Below the pieces are notes generated by a model. The model ran no database searches. It saw only the letters and a list, made by a program, of their open reading frames with translations, and was not told the origin of the DNA. Made by a program: the position numbers and the translations under genes. A DNA stretch of 64,000 bases from Pectobacterium aquaticum. GTDB lineage: Bacteria; Pseudomonadota; Gammaproteobacteria; Enterobacterales; Enterobacteriaceae. Below are positions 53,035-61,894 of this stretch, one piece after another (the first letter of the stretch is position 1; each line of letters begins with the position of its first letter). The stretch spans positions 124,001-188,000 of the forward strand of contig NZ_CP086253.1 in assembly GCF_003382565.3 (NCBI RefSeq), in the 5' to 3' direction.

Positions 53035-54045
53035 TCATCCCTGCTGGCGTTTTACCAGCATCCCCAGAACGAAGATGCCGCCCAATCCCGCTGTAATAAT
53101 CCCGATAGGCAATTCCTGGGGGGCCAGCAACTGTCGGCTGAGCCAATCGCCGCCGCACAGCAGTATCGCGCCCAGCACGGCGGTCAGCGGCAGCAGCTTC
53201 TTGTGCAGTACGCCGCTCAACGGGCGAGCCAGATGGGGAATCATCAGGCCGATAAAACCGATCACGCCGGTCAGCGCGACTAACAGCGACGTGGCGAACG
53301 CGCAGCAGATAAAAATTTCCACCCGTACGCGGGACAGATTAACGCCCATTGAGGCCGCCGTTTGTCCGCCCGCCAGCAGAGCATCGAGCGCACGCCAGCG
53401 TAAGGCAGTGAGGCCGAATAGCAGCAGGACGCTGAACACCGCGAACGGTAATGTATCCCAGCGGGCAAGACCCAGCCCGCCCAGTGACCAGAAAAGAATC
53501 GAGCTGGCGGTCCGCTGATCGCCGGAAAACACCAGATAGTTCGTCAGGGCACCGAACAGAAACGAGATCGCCAATCCGCAGATGATCAGTCGCTCTGCAC
53601 CCCGCGCCTGTTGCAGCAGGAACAACACCGTCACGGCGACGGCCGATAAAATGCCGCCACAGAAGGCCGCCATCGGCAGCGCCCAGTCACCGAGTTGCTC
53701 GCCAAAGCGGGTGATGACGGAGACCGCGCCTGCCGAGGCTCCGGCAGACAGGCCGAACAGAAAAGGGTCGGCCAGATCGTTGCGGGTTGCCGTTTGCAAA
53801 AAGGCACCGACCATCGCTAAACCCGCACCACACAACGCTGCCAGCAGGCTGCGGGGAATGCGCAGTTCCAGAATGATGCGTGACGTCATCGGCGAGACGT
53901 CTGCCGACGATAGCCCCAATACGCTGGCGACCTGCGTAAGGGGAATCGTCGTGCTGCCTGTCGCAATATTTAACAGCATCAGCCCAACCAATATCAGCAG
54001 CGCGATAACGACGGTCGCGGCATAACGTGAAGACGTTGGGTTCAC
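53035..54045 (-). CDS. FecCD-family ABC permease
   Basis: Inner-membrane subunit of 336 residues with about ten hydrophobic segments and FecCD/BtuC-family motifs: ELRIPRSLLAALCGAGLAMV near 60, DPFLFGLSAGASAGA near 92, GLMIPHLARP near 265, and PIGIITAGLGGIFVLGML near the end. It would form a homodimer that moves a metal complex or corrinoid. Its ATG overlaps the stop of the binding-protein gene by four bases. Third gene of an ATPase, binding protein, permease operon. Confidence 0.9.
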   Translation of the reverse strand: MNPTSSRYAATVVIALLILVGLMLLNIATGSTTIPLTQVASVLGLSSADVSPMTSRIILELRIPRSLLAALCGAGLAMVGAFLQTATRNDLADPFLFGLSAGASAGAVSVITRFGEQLGDWALPMAAFCGGILSAVAVTVLFLLQQARGAERLIICGLAISFLFGALTNYLVFSGDQRTASSILFWSLGGLGLARWDTLPFAVFSVLLLFGLTALRWRALDALLAGGQTAASMGVNLSRVRVEIFICCAFATSLLVALTGVIGFIGLMIPHLARPLSGVLHKKLLPLTAVLGAILLCGGDWLSRQLLAPQELPIGIITAGLGGIFVLGMLVKRQQG

Positions 54046-55004
54046 TTAAAGGCATCCGGGTAGAGTGCGCGTGCCAGTTTATCAATAGCGGCGATATTCG
54101 CGGGGCCCGGCGTAAGTTCTGCATATTGCAGCTTTAGATAGCGATGCTGTTGTACGGCTGGGGTAAATTTCATTAGCGGATGTGATTCCAGAAAGCGCCT
54201 TAACGCATCTGCACCGTTGCCCGTCTGGTAATCCAGCAAAATGATAAAGTCGGGCTCGCGTGCCGCCACGCTTTCCCACGATGTTGAAGCCCAGCTCGTT
54301 TCCATATCGTCCATCACGTTCTTGCCGTCCGCAGCCTCAATGATGGCGGTTGGCATGGCGAATTTCCCACTGGTAAAGGGCTTATCGTCGCCAGAGTCAT
54401 ACAGAAAAACCGTCTGCTTTGGCTGATTGCCAATACGGGTTTGCAGTTCGGCAATATGCTGCTTCCAGCCATCAATCTGTTCCTGAGCCTGTTCCTGCTT
54501 ACCGAAGATTTTCCCCAGTTTCAGCATGTCGCCGTAGAGCAGATCCATGCTTGCTCGTGGCCGCTGTTGCTGTTGTTCGGTGAAAACACAGCTTTCGCTG
54601 AGTACCAGTGTCTGAATACCGTATTTTTGCAGCGCTTGTGGGGTGACTTCGCCACCGACCTTCATGCCGTAGTTCCACCCTGCAAAGAAGAAATCCGAGT
54701 GTACAGCCAGCAGGTTTTCCAACGTCGGGTATTTTGCTGCCAGTTCAGGGATTGTACCCTGCTGCTTGATAAAGTCTGGGGGCGCTTTATACCAGCCGGT
54801 GATCCCCGTCAGTCCGACAATATTTTTTTGCAGCCCAAGCGCAAACGCCATTTCCGTCATGTTCAGGTCATGGATAACGGCTCGCTGCGGCGGCTGGGTG
54901 AAGGTCAGCGGTTGCCCACAGCTGTCGACCGTGACCGGAAAACCAGAAGCGTGCGCCCAGCATGACGTCAATGCCAGCAGTCCAGACAGAAGCGTTATTT
55001 TCAT
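54042..55004 (-). CDS. FecB/BtuF-type periplasmic binding protein of a metal-chelate or cofactor importer
   Basis: 320 residues with a cleaved signal peptide (MKITLLSGLLALTSCWAHAS). Type III binding-protein fold with a helical backbone: DLNMTEMAFALGLQKNIVGL in lobe one and EPDFIILLDYQTGNGADAL in lobe two. It resembles the group often auto-named F420-0 ABC binding proteins, a label that does not fit enterobacteria. Two residual cysteines (DSCGQ, ESCVF) may form a disulfide. Ligand unknown; a Zur-like site before the operon hints at zinc or a metallophore. Confidence 0.82.
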   Translation of the reverse strand: MKITLLSGLLALTSCWAHASGFPVTVDSCGQPLTFTQPPQRAVIHDLNMTEMAFALGLQKNIVGLTGITGWYKAPPDFIKQQGTIPELAAKYPTLENLLAVHSDFFFAGWNYGMKVGGEVTPQALQKYGIQTLVLSESCVFTEQQQQRPRASMDLLYGDMLKLGKIFGKQEQAQEQIDGWKQHIAELQTRIGNQPKQTVFLYDSGDDKPFTSGKFAMPTAIIEAADGKNVMDDMETSWASTSWESVAAREPDFIILLDYQTGNGADALRRFLESHPLMKFTPAVQQHRYLKLQYAELTPGPANIAAIDKLARALYPDAFK

Positions 55005-55013
55005 CAGGGTTCC

Positions 55014-55811
55014 TTAGTGCAGTTCAGGGGCTTCAAAGATGCGAATGGGCGAGCCGTTTATCGGATGCGGCACCGTAAAGCTCTCCATCCCAAATACGGA
55101 TTTCACACAGTCGGCGCTCAGCGCGTGTGCGGGCGTTCCCCAGCGGAGTAGCGTTCCCTGCTGCAAAACGGCGACGCGGTCGGCAAAAGGGGTTATCAGT
55201 GGCAGATCGTGCAGCACCGCCAGCGTTGAAATACCGCGTTTCCGCACGAGAGACAGCAACTGCGCACGCGCTAACGGATCGAGATGGTTAGTCGGTTCAT
55301 CCAGCAGCAGGAGTTGCGGCGTTTGTGCAAAAGCACGCGCCAGCGCCGCACGTTGACGTTCCCCGCCGGAGAGCGTGCCCAGCAGGCGGTGGCGCAGCGG
55401 TAATAAGCCAGTATCGTCCAGCGCTTCTTCGATGAGCTGGCGATCCTGCGCAGGCGTGTTGAATCCGTGGTGGGGAATCCGCCCTAAGGCGACGTATTCC
55501 GCGACCCGCAAGCGCAGATCCGGTGCATCGTTCTGCGCCAGAATTGCGATGCGTTTTGCTCGCTCATGGCGGCTGAGTGTGTTCAACGGCTGGCCGTTCA
55601 ACTGGATGTACCCCGTTGTCGCGCCGAGTTCGCTGGTTAACACGCGTAACAGCGTGGACTTGCCGCTGCCGTTGGGCCCAACCAGCGCCAAACGCTCCCC
55701 AGCCTGCATGGACAGCGAAATATCACTGAGTCTCGGCGTGCGATTGGCATCGGCAACGGAAACATGGTGAAGCTCTAGCAGCACAGGTTTGTTGGAGAGC
55801 GGCTCTGTCAT
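55014..55811 (-). CDS. FecE/BtuD-type ABC ATPase
   Basis: 265-residue ATPase and first gene of the three-gene importer operon. Walker A GPNGSGKST is near residue 39, the signature LSGGERQRAALARAFAQT near 145, Walker B LLLLDEPTNHLD near 165, and the switch histidine in LAVLHDLPL near 197. The operon has no outer-membrane TonB receptor next to it, so uptake across the outer membrane depends on a distant gene. Confidence 0.92.
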   Translation of the reverse strand: MTEPLSNKPVLLELHHVSVADANRTPRLSDISLSMQAGERLALVGPNGSGKSTLLRVLTSELGATTGYIQLNGQPLNTLSRHERAKRIAILAQNDAPDLRLRVAEYVALGRIPHHGFNTPAQDRQLIEEALDDTGLLPLRHRLLGTLSGGERQRAALARAFAQTPQLLLLDEPTNHLDPLARAQLLSLVRKRGISTLAVLHDLPLITPFADRVAVLQQGTLLRWGTPAHALSADCVKSVFGMESFTVPHPINGSPIRIFEAPELH

Positions 55812-55847
55812 GATGCGGGGATATCACCGTTAAAGGCTAAAATGGTA

Positions 55848-55862
55848 TGTTATAACATAACA
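55848..55862. promoter_or_regulatory. Zur-like palindrome upstream of the FecCD importer
   Basis: TGTTATAACATAACA fits the enterobacterial Zur core GTTATA-N-TATAAC with one mismatch (CATAAC for TATAAC). It sits 37 bp upstream of the ATPase start, a position suited to repression. Confidence 0.5.
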
Positions 55863-55990
55863 AATTAAATGCAATCCCGATTCACAACGTGAGTGGAAGA
55901 CGAAGCGTTCGGAAGAAGTGCGAGCGGTGGAGGGTAGAGGTTTTAGAGGTTAATGAAGCGCGATATGTTGAGCGGGATTCTCTGCATAGC

Positions 55991-56018
55991 AAAACCCCGC
56001 CGGAGAAGGCGGGGTTTT
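55991..56018 (-). terminator. metJ terminator
   Basis: AAAACCCCGCC/GGCGGGGTTTT with a 6-nt loop, about 30 bp past the metJ stop; the minus strand ends in TTTT. Confidence 0.9.
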
Positions 56019-56045
56019 GTTAGAAAATTGACAGCGTAAGCGCGA

Positions 56046-56363
56046 TCAGTATTCCCACGTATCCGGGTCGATACCCATTTCACGCATGATGATTTTCGCG
56101 GCTTCAGGAATTTCATCGCTGCGTTCTTTACGCAGGTCTTCGTCATTCGGTAACGGTTGACCGGTGAACGCGTGCAGAAACGCCTCGCACAGCAGCTCGC
56201 TGTTGGTGGCATGGCGCAGGTTGTTCACCTGACGACGCGTGCGTTCGTCAGTTAGTATTTTTAATACTTTCAATGGGATAGATACTGTTATCTTCTTGAC
56301 TTGCTCGCTTTTTTTACCGTGTTCAGCGTAAGGGCTGACATACTCGCCGTTCCACTCAGCCAT
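56046..56363 (-). CDS. metJ: methionine repressor MetJ
   Basis: Ribbon-helix-helix repressor of 105 residues that uses S-adenosylmethionine as corepressor. The DNA-contact strand is KKITVSIPL near residue 23. [26 protein letters not shown], including the SAM-contact helix, is essentially identical to E. coli MetJ. Divergent from metB with met boxes in between. Confidence 0.98.
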
Positions 56364-56465
56364 GGGATACCTTAAAAATTAATCTAATGAAGACAGCATC
56401 TGTCATGAAATGCCACAATTCTAACGGTTATTCTGCTTATGCTCAATCTATACGCAAAGAAGTTT

Positions 56466-56489
56466 AGATGTCTAGATGTGTTGACGTCT
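56466..56489. promoter_or_regulatory. three tandem met boxes
   Basis: AGATGTCT, AGATGTGT and TGACGTCT run head to tail with no gap, each close to the MetJ consensus AGACGTCT. They lie 62 bp before metB in the metJ-metB divergent region and should control metBL and possibly metJ. Confidence 0.92.
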
Positions 56490-56550
56490 ATTAAAACTGC
56501 GTTTACTCTTAACTTCCTATCTTTTCAGCCTCAAGCCAGGAAATGAGCCG

Positions 56551-57711
56551 ATGACGCGTAAACAGGCAACGATCGCAGTCCGCAGCGGGTTAAATGATGA
56601 TGAGCAGTATGGCTGCGTCGTCCCCCCCATTCACCTTTCCAGCACGTATAACTTTACCGGATTCAACCAGCCACGCGCACACGACTATTCGCGTCGCGGT
56701 AACCCCACGCGTGATGTGGTGCAGCGTGCGCTTGCCGAACTGGAAGGTGGTGCGGGTGCGGTAATGACGAGCAGTGGGATGTCGGCGATTATGCTGGTTT
56801 GCACGGTGTTCCTGCGTCCCGGCGATCTGCTGGTGGCACCGCATGATTGCTACGGTGGCAGCTATCGTCTGTTTGACAGCCTGAGCAAGCGCGGCGCGTT
56901 TCGCGTCAAATTTGTCGATCAAAGTGATATCGCTGCGCTCAACGCAGCATTGGCAGAAAAGCCGAAGCTGGTGCTGGTGGAAAGCCCGAGCAATCCGCTG
57001 CTGCGCATCGTGGATATTGCTGCGATTTGTCAGGCTGCGCGGGAAGCGGGCGCGGTCAGCGTGGTGGATAACACCTTCCTGAGCCCGGCGTTGCAGAAGC
57101 CGCTGGAGCTGGGTGCCGATCTGGTGGTGCATTCGTGTACCAAGTACCTGAATGGTCACTCTGACGTGGTGGCGGGCGCGGTGATCGCCAAAGATGCCGA
57201 CACCATTACTGAACTGGCCTGGTGGGCAAACAATATTGGTGTTACAGGTGCGGCGTTTGACAGCTATCTGCTGCTACGTGGCCTGCGTACCTTATCGCCA
57301 CGTATGGCGGCCGCGCAGCGTAATGCGCAACAAGTAGTTGAGTTCTTACAGACGCAGCCGTTGGTGAAGGCGCTGTATCATCCTTCACTGCCGAACAATC
57401 CCGGCCATGATATTGCCCGCCGTCAACAATCTGGCTTTGGCGCTATGCTAAGTTTTGAGCTGGATGGAGATGAAGACACGCTGCGCCGTTTTCTGGCATC
57501 GCTGGAGCTGTTCACGCTGGCGGAATCGCTGGGCGGCGTTGAAAGCCTCATCTCTCATGCGGCAACGATGACGCATGCCGGCATGGCGCCAGAAGCGCGT
57601 GCGGCGGCGGGTATCTCTGAAACATTACTGCGTATTTCCACCGGCATTGAAGACGGCGATGATCTGGTTGCCGATCTGGATCGTGCGTTTCAAGCCGCTG
57701 CCAAGAGGTAA
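56551..57711 (+). CDS. metB: cystathionine gamma-synthase MetB
   Basis: PLP enzyme of 386 residues that condenses O-succinylhomoserine with cysteine. The PLP-binding Lys198 is in HSCTKYLNGHSDVV. YSRRGNPTRDVVQRALAELEGG near residue 46 and SLGGVESLISHAATMTHAGM near 324 are family motifs. First gene of metBL, with metL starting 3 bp after its stop. Repressed by MetJ through the upstream boxes. Confidence 0.98.
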   Translation: MTRKQATIAVRSGLNDDEQYGCVVPPIHLSSTYNFTGFNQPRAHDYSRRGNPTRDVVQRALAELEGGAGAVMTSSGMSAIMLVCTVFLRPGDLLVAPHDCYGGSYRLFDSLSKRGAFRVKFVDQSDIAALNAALAEKPKLVLVESPSNPLLRIVDIAAICQAAREAGAVSVVDNTFLSPALQKPLELGADLVVHSCTKYLNGHSDVVAGAVIAKDADTITELAWWANNIGVTGAAFDSYLLLRGLRTLSPRMAAAQRNAQQVVEFLQTQPLVKALYHPSLPNNPGHDIARRQQSGFGAMLSFELDGDEDTLRRFLASLELFTLAESLGGVESLISHAATMTHAGMAPEARAAAGISETLLRISTGIEDGDDLVADLDRAFQAAAKR

Positions 57712-57713
57712 GA

Positions 57714-60149
57714 ATGAGTGCATTAGGAGTAGCGCCATCGGTAACGGGCCGACAGCTGCATAAGTTTGGCGGTAGCAGTCTGGCCGATGTGAAGTGTTAC
57801 CTGCGCGTAGCCGGTATTATGGCGGAGTATAGCCACCCCGGTGATTTGATGGTGGTGTCTGCCGCTGGCAGTACCACAAATCAACTGATTAGCTGGTTGA
57901 AACTGAGCCGAAGCGATCGCCTGTCGGCGCATCAGGTTCAGCAGGCATTACGCCGCTACCACAGTGAACTGATTGCCGGGCTTCTGCCTGCGCAAGAGGC
58001 AGAAGCGCTGACCGCCCAGTTTATTCGCGATCTGGAGCGTTTGGCTGCGCTGCTGGATGGCAAGATGACGGATGCCGTCTACGCCGAAGTGGTCGGGCAC
58101 GGTGAAATCTGGTCGGCTCGCCTGATGTCTGCCGTGTTGAATCACCGGGATATGAATGCAGCGTGGCTGGATGCGCGTGATTTTCTCTGTGCGGAGCGTG
58201 CCGCGCAGCCGCAGGTGGATGAAGGGCGCTCCTGGCCGCTGTTACAGCAATATCTGACGCAACATGCAGGGCAGCGTTTAGTGGTAACGGGTTTTATCTG
58301 CCGTAATGATGCAGGTGAAACGGTGCTGCTGGGGCGCAACGGCAGTGACTATTCCGCCACACAAATTGGTGCGTTGGCGGGCGTTGAACGCGTGACCATC
58401 TGGAGCGACGTCGCTGGGGTGTATAGCGCTGACCCGCGCAAAGTGAAAGATGCCTGCCTGCTGCCGCTGCTGCGTTTGGATGAAGCCAGTGAACTGGCAC
58501 GTCTGGCAGCTCCGGTATTACATACGCGTACCTTACAACCTGTTTCCGGCAGCGATATCGACCTGCAACTGCGTTGCAGCTATCAGCCTGAACAAGGATC
58601 GACGCGCATTGAGCGCGTGCTGGCCTCGGGTACGGGTGCCAAAATTGTCACCAGCCATGATGACGTGTGCCTGATTGAAGTTCAGGTTCCCGCAGGACAT
58701 GATTTTGCGCTGCTGCAAAAAGAAGTCGAACAGCTTCTGAACCGTGCGCAGTTGAAACCGCTGGCGATCGGCGTTCATCAGGATCGTAACCTGCTGCAAC
58801 TGTGCTACACCTCCGAAGTGGTGGATAGCGCATTACAACTGCTAACACAGGCCGCGTTATCCGTTGAGCTCAACCAGCGTGACGGGCTGGCGATGGTGGC
58901 GATGGTGGGTGCGGGCGTGGGTAACAATCCGCTGCACAGCCACCGTTTCTATCAGCAGTTGAAAGATCAGCCGATTGAATTTGTCTGCCAGGCCGATGAT
59001 GGCATCAGTCTGGTCGCTGTGCTGCGTGTTGGTCCGACGGAGCATTTGATTCGTGGGTTGCACCATTCGTTGTTCCGAGCAGAAAAACGTATTGGGCTAG
59101 TGCTGTTTGGCAAAGGGAATATTGGTTCACGCTGGCTGGAGCTGTTTGCGCGTGAGCAGAGTAATCTGTCTGCACGTACCGGCTTTGAGTTTGTACTCGC
59201 TGGCGTGGTGGACAGTACCCGCAGCTTGCTGAACGATGATGGGCTGGATGCCAGCCGTGCATTGGCTTTCTTCGAAAGTGAAGCGCAAGAGCGGGATGGC
59301 GAAGATCTGTTCCTGTGGATGCGCGCGCACCCCTTCGATGATTTGGTGGTGCTGGACGTCACCGCCAGTGAGTCGGTCGCCGATCTGTATCTGGATTTCG
59401 CCAGCTATGGTTTCCATGTTATCAGCGCCAACAAACTGGCGGGGGCGTCCGGTGGCAATAACTACCGCCAGATCCGCGACGCGTTCGCGAAAACGGATCG
59501 CCACTGGTTGTATAACGCGACCGTCGGTGCAGGGTTGCCGGTCAACTTTGCCGTACGCGATCTGCGGGAAAGCGGTGACAGTATTCTGGCGATTAGCGGG
59601 ATTTTCTCCGGCACGCTTTCCTGGTTGTTCTTGCAGTTTGACGGCACGGTGCCGTTCACCGAACTGGTCGATCAGGCTTGCCAGCAGGGGCTGACTGAAC
59701 CTGATCCGCGCGTTGACCTTTCTGGTCAGGACGTTATGCGTAAATTGGTGATTCTGGCGCGTGAGGCTGGCTATGATATCGAACCGAGTCAGGTTCGGGT
59801 TGAGTCGCTGGTGCCGCTGGGCTGTGAGCAGGGTTCTGTCGATTACTTCTTCGAGAACGGCGATTCGCTGAACGAGCAGATGCTGCGTCGTCTGGAAGCC
59901 GCACAGGAAATGGGTCTGGTTCTGCGTCACGTCGCACGCTTCGACAGCAATGGTAAAGCGCGTGTGGGCGTTGAAGCCGTTCGCCCCGATCATCCGCTGG
60001 CCTCGCTGTTGCCGGGTGATAACGTGTTTGCGATAGAAAGCCGCTGGTATCGGGATAACCCTCTTGTTATCCGTGGGCCGGGCGCGGGGCGCGATGTTAC
60101 CGCCGGTGCGCTTCAGTCTGATCTGAACCGTTTGGCGCAGTTACTGTAA
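57714..60149 (+). CDS. metL: bifunctional aspartokinase II/homoserine dehydrogenase II MetL
   Basis: 811-residue fusion catalysing the first and third steps from aspartate toward methionine. The kinase half (about 1-290) starts LHKFGGSSLADVKCYLRVAG. A regulatory ACT-like linker follows. The dehydrogenase half (about 458-811) has the NAD motif LVLFGKGNIGSRWLELF near 462, SANKLAGASGGNNYRQIRDA near 572 and GAGAGRDVTAGALQSDL near the end. Its expression is methionine-controlled through metB. A terminator-like repeat lies 30 bp downstream. Confidence 0.98.
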   Translation: MSALGVAPSVTGRQLHKFGGSSLADVKCYLRVAGIMAEYSHPGDLMVVSAAGSTTNQLISWLKLSRSDRLSAHQVQQALRRYHSELIAGLLPAQEAEALTAQFIRDLERLAALLDGKMTDAVYAEVVGHGEIWSARLMSAVLNHRDMNAAWLDARDFLCAERAAQPQVDEGRSWPLLQQYLTQHAGQRLVVTGFICRNDAGETVLLGRNGSDYSATQIGALAGVERVTIWSDVAGVYSADPRKVKDACLLPLLRLDEASELARLAAPVLHTRTLQPVSGSDIDLQLRCSYQPEQGSTRIERVLASGTGAKIVTSHDDVCLIEVQVPAGHDFALLQKEVEQLLNRAQLKPLAIGVHQDRNLLQLCYTSEVVDSALQLLTQAALSVELNQRDGLAMVAMVGAGVGNNPLHSHRFYQQLKDQPIEFVCQADDGISLVAVLRVGPTEHLIRGLHHSLFRAEKRIGLVLFGKGNIGSRWLELFAREQSNLSARTGFEFVLAGVVDSTRSLLNDDGLDASRALAFFESEAQERDGEDLFLWMRAHPFDDLVVLDVTASESVADLYLDFASYGFHVISANKLAGASGGNNYRQIRDAFAKTDRHWLYNATVGAGLPVNFAVRDLRESGDSILAISGIFSGTLSWLFLQFDGTVPFTELVDQACQQGLTEPDPRVDLSGQDVMRKLVILAREAGYDIEPSQVRVESLVPLGCEQGSVDYFFENGDSLNEQMLRRLEAAQEMGLVLRHVARFDSNGKARVGVEAVRPDHPLASLLPGDNVFAIESRWYRDNPLVIRGPGAGRDVTAGALQSDLNRLAQLL

Positions 60150-60177
60150 ATCTGCTGTAAGCGTAAGCTACCGTTGG

Positions 60178-60285
60178 CCGTCTCTTAGTCATATTTTTAT
60201 GCAGACCAAGAGACGGTTTCGTGCGCCACAACCCCGCCATTTTCATGCTACCTCGTAGCAAACGCCCGACACGGGGCGGCTCACG
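60178..60285. repeat. hairpin plus conserved box, copy 2 (downstream of metL)
   Basis: Stem CCGTCTCTTAGTC/GACCAAGAGACGG (one mismatch) at 60178-60216, then TTTTCATGCTACCTCGTAGC and an ACACGGGGCGGCT box, in the same order as at 26926. The outermost pairs differ between copies (CTG/CAG against CCG/CGG), a compensated change. Confidence 0.75.
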
Positions 60286-60389
60286 CGCCGCTCGCCCCGT
60301 GACCCCAGGCTTTCCGGCGCAAATTATGCCGCTGGCGCGGTGCCTTCTTCGATATCCGGCTTAACGGACCGCTTGCGACACGTTTACTC

Positions 60390-60459
60390 GTCCCATAAAT
60401 GGGACTCGCCCTTCGGGCCAGCACAAGTGCTGTTCAAAAACGTTGCTGACGTTTTTGTC
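60390..60459. repeat. four-hairpin cassette, stand-alone copy
   Basis: GTCCC-ATAAAT-GGGAC, GCCCTTCGGGC, AGCACAAGTGCT, then TGTTCAAAAACG pairing with CGTTTTTG. Order, the ATAAAT loop and the link TGTTCAAAA match the insertion in the ERIC at 15051, but stems differ by paired changes. The surrounding 60286-60618 has no ORF I trust. Confidence 0.75.
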
Positions 60460-60618
60460 CGACGTGGCGCAAGCTTGAGCCGCTTCCCTGCGGCTCATCC
60501 TAAGCCTGCTATCTCTTCAGCATAATTTTTTACGCCGGATAATGGCAAACTCCGCAGAGCTTTCGCGTACTTATATAAGGCGAGCGTTAAGCGTATTTCC
60601 CCATATTCTCCACTAGTC

Positions 60619-60636
60619 CTGTCATTGAAATGTCAC
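60619..60636 (+). promoter_or_regulatory. PHO-box match upstream of the ABC importer
   Basis: CTGTCAT-TGAA-ATGTCAC: two 7-bp repeats 11 bp apart with a 4-bp spacer, one base off consensus. It overlaps a TGTCAC-A-GTGACA palindrome and lies 74 bp before the first gene. Confidence 0.6.
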
Positions 60637-60709
60637 AGTGACAACACGCCACTGACACGATGTCACCGCACAATCAGCGCATTGTTTGATTATCGTGGAA
60701 TGCACAGCT

Positions 60710-61894
60710 GTGCAAAAAACAACTTCCTCTGCGGCAGCCCCGCACATTGTCATCGACCATCTACATGTTGGATACGGCACGACAGCGGTATTGAACGATA
60801 TCCATCTGGAGATTGCACAGGGCGAATTCGTGGCGTTGCTCGGTTCGTCAGGGTGCGGCAAGACGACGTTACTGCGTACGGTTGCTGGCTTCTCGTCACC
60901 GCGTGCGGGGGCGATTCGCGTTAACGGACAGGACATGACGCAAGCGCCGCCAGAGAAACGCGGAATGGCGCTGGTGTTTCAGAGCTATGCGCTGTGGCCG
61001 CACATGACGGTGGCGCAGCATATTGCTTACGGACTGCGTTTGCGCCGCGTCCCACGTGCGGAAATTGCCAGCCGTGTAGCGGAGCTGGAAACGATGCTCG
61101 GTTTAACGGGCCTGAGCGCCCGTAAGCCAGCGGAACTGTCCGGTGGACAGCGGCAGCGCGTCGCCTTGGGTCGTGCGCTGGCGGTACGGCCCGATATTCT
61201 GCTGCTGGACGAACCGCTCTCCAATCTGGATACCCGTATTCGCCTACAGCTACGTGATGAGATTCGTGCGCTGCAACAGCGGCTGGGGCTGACAGCGATC
61301 CACGTGACGCACGATCGGGAAGAAGCGATGGTGATGGCGGATCGCATCGTGATTTTGAATCAGGGTCGCATCATGCAGGCGGGTAGCCCGCAAGAGGTGT
61401 ACCACCATCCGGCCAGCGCGTTTGTCGCAGCGTTTATGGGTGCGGAAAATCGGCTTGTGCTGGAAGCGCGTTATGACGGCGATACGCTGATGATTCCCGG
61501 TGATGCCGAGAGCCATTCGCTGGTCCCTGAGAATACGTCGCTACCGCCCGGCCCGATAGAAGCGCGCTTTCGTGCGGAAGCCGCTCGTCTTTACGATCCG
61601 GCGGACGTCCCGCTTATCCAGCCCGGTATGTTGATGCGCTATGGCACGGTACAGGCACAGAGCTACCCCGGCGGATACTGGCAGCATACGATTTCCAGCG
61701 GCACTTGGCGGATACAGGTTCATGCGTCGCACCCCTATGCCATCGGGCAGCGGGTTGCCGTGCAGATCCCTGCCGAGGCGCTGTTTCTTTTCCCGCTGGC
61801 AGAAGAGGCTATGCCTTTGACGGCGGTACCAAATACCACTTCACGTTATTCCTCGCTTCCAGGCCTGATCCTGAATTGGAGACAAATGAGATGA
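60710..61894 (+). CDS. ABC importer ATPase (PotA/FbpC-like)
   Basis: 394 residues from a GTG at 60710 (MQKTTSSAAA). Walker A GSSGCGKTT is near residue 44, the signature LSGGQRQRVALGRALAVRP near 140, Walker B ILLLDEPLSNLD near 164 and the switch His in IHVTHDREEAM near 200. A C-terminal TOBE-type domain covers about 250-380. A TTG (60686) or another GTG (60695) are other possible starts. First gene of a four-gene importer. Substrate unknown; the PHO box suggests a phosphorus compound. Confidence 0.85.
   Translation: MQKTTSSAAAPHIVIDHLHVGYGTTAVLNDIHLEIAQGEFVALLGSSGCGKTTLLRTVAGFSSPRAGAIRVNGQDMTQAPPEKRGMALVFQSYALWPHMTVAQHIAYGLRLRRVPRAEIASRVAELETMLGLTGLSARKPAELSGGQRQRVALGRALAVRPDILLLDEPLSNLDTRIRLQLRDEIRALQQRLGLTAIHVTHDREEAMVMADRIVILNQGRIMQAGSPQEVYHHPASAFVAAFMGAENRLVLEARYDGDTLMIPGDAESHSLVPENTSLPPGPIEARFRAEAARLYDPADVPLIQPGMLMRYGTVQAQSYPGGYWQHTISSGTWRIQVHASHPYAIGQRVAVQIPAEALFLFPLAEEAMPLTAVPNTTSRYSSLPGLILNWRQMR

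Noticed and set aside
55812..55940. Cobalamin riboswitch before the FecCD importer
   Set aside because: The 5' region before the ATPase start is too short and lacks the conserved B12-box sequence.
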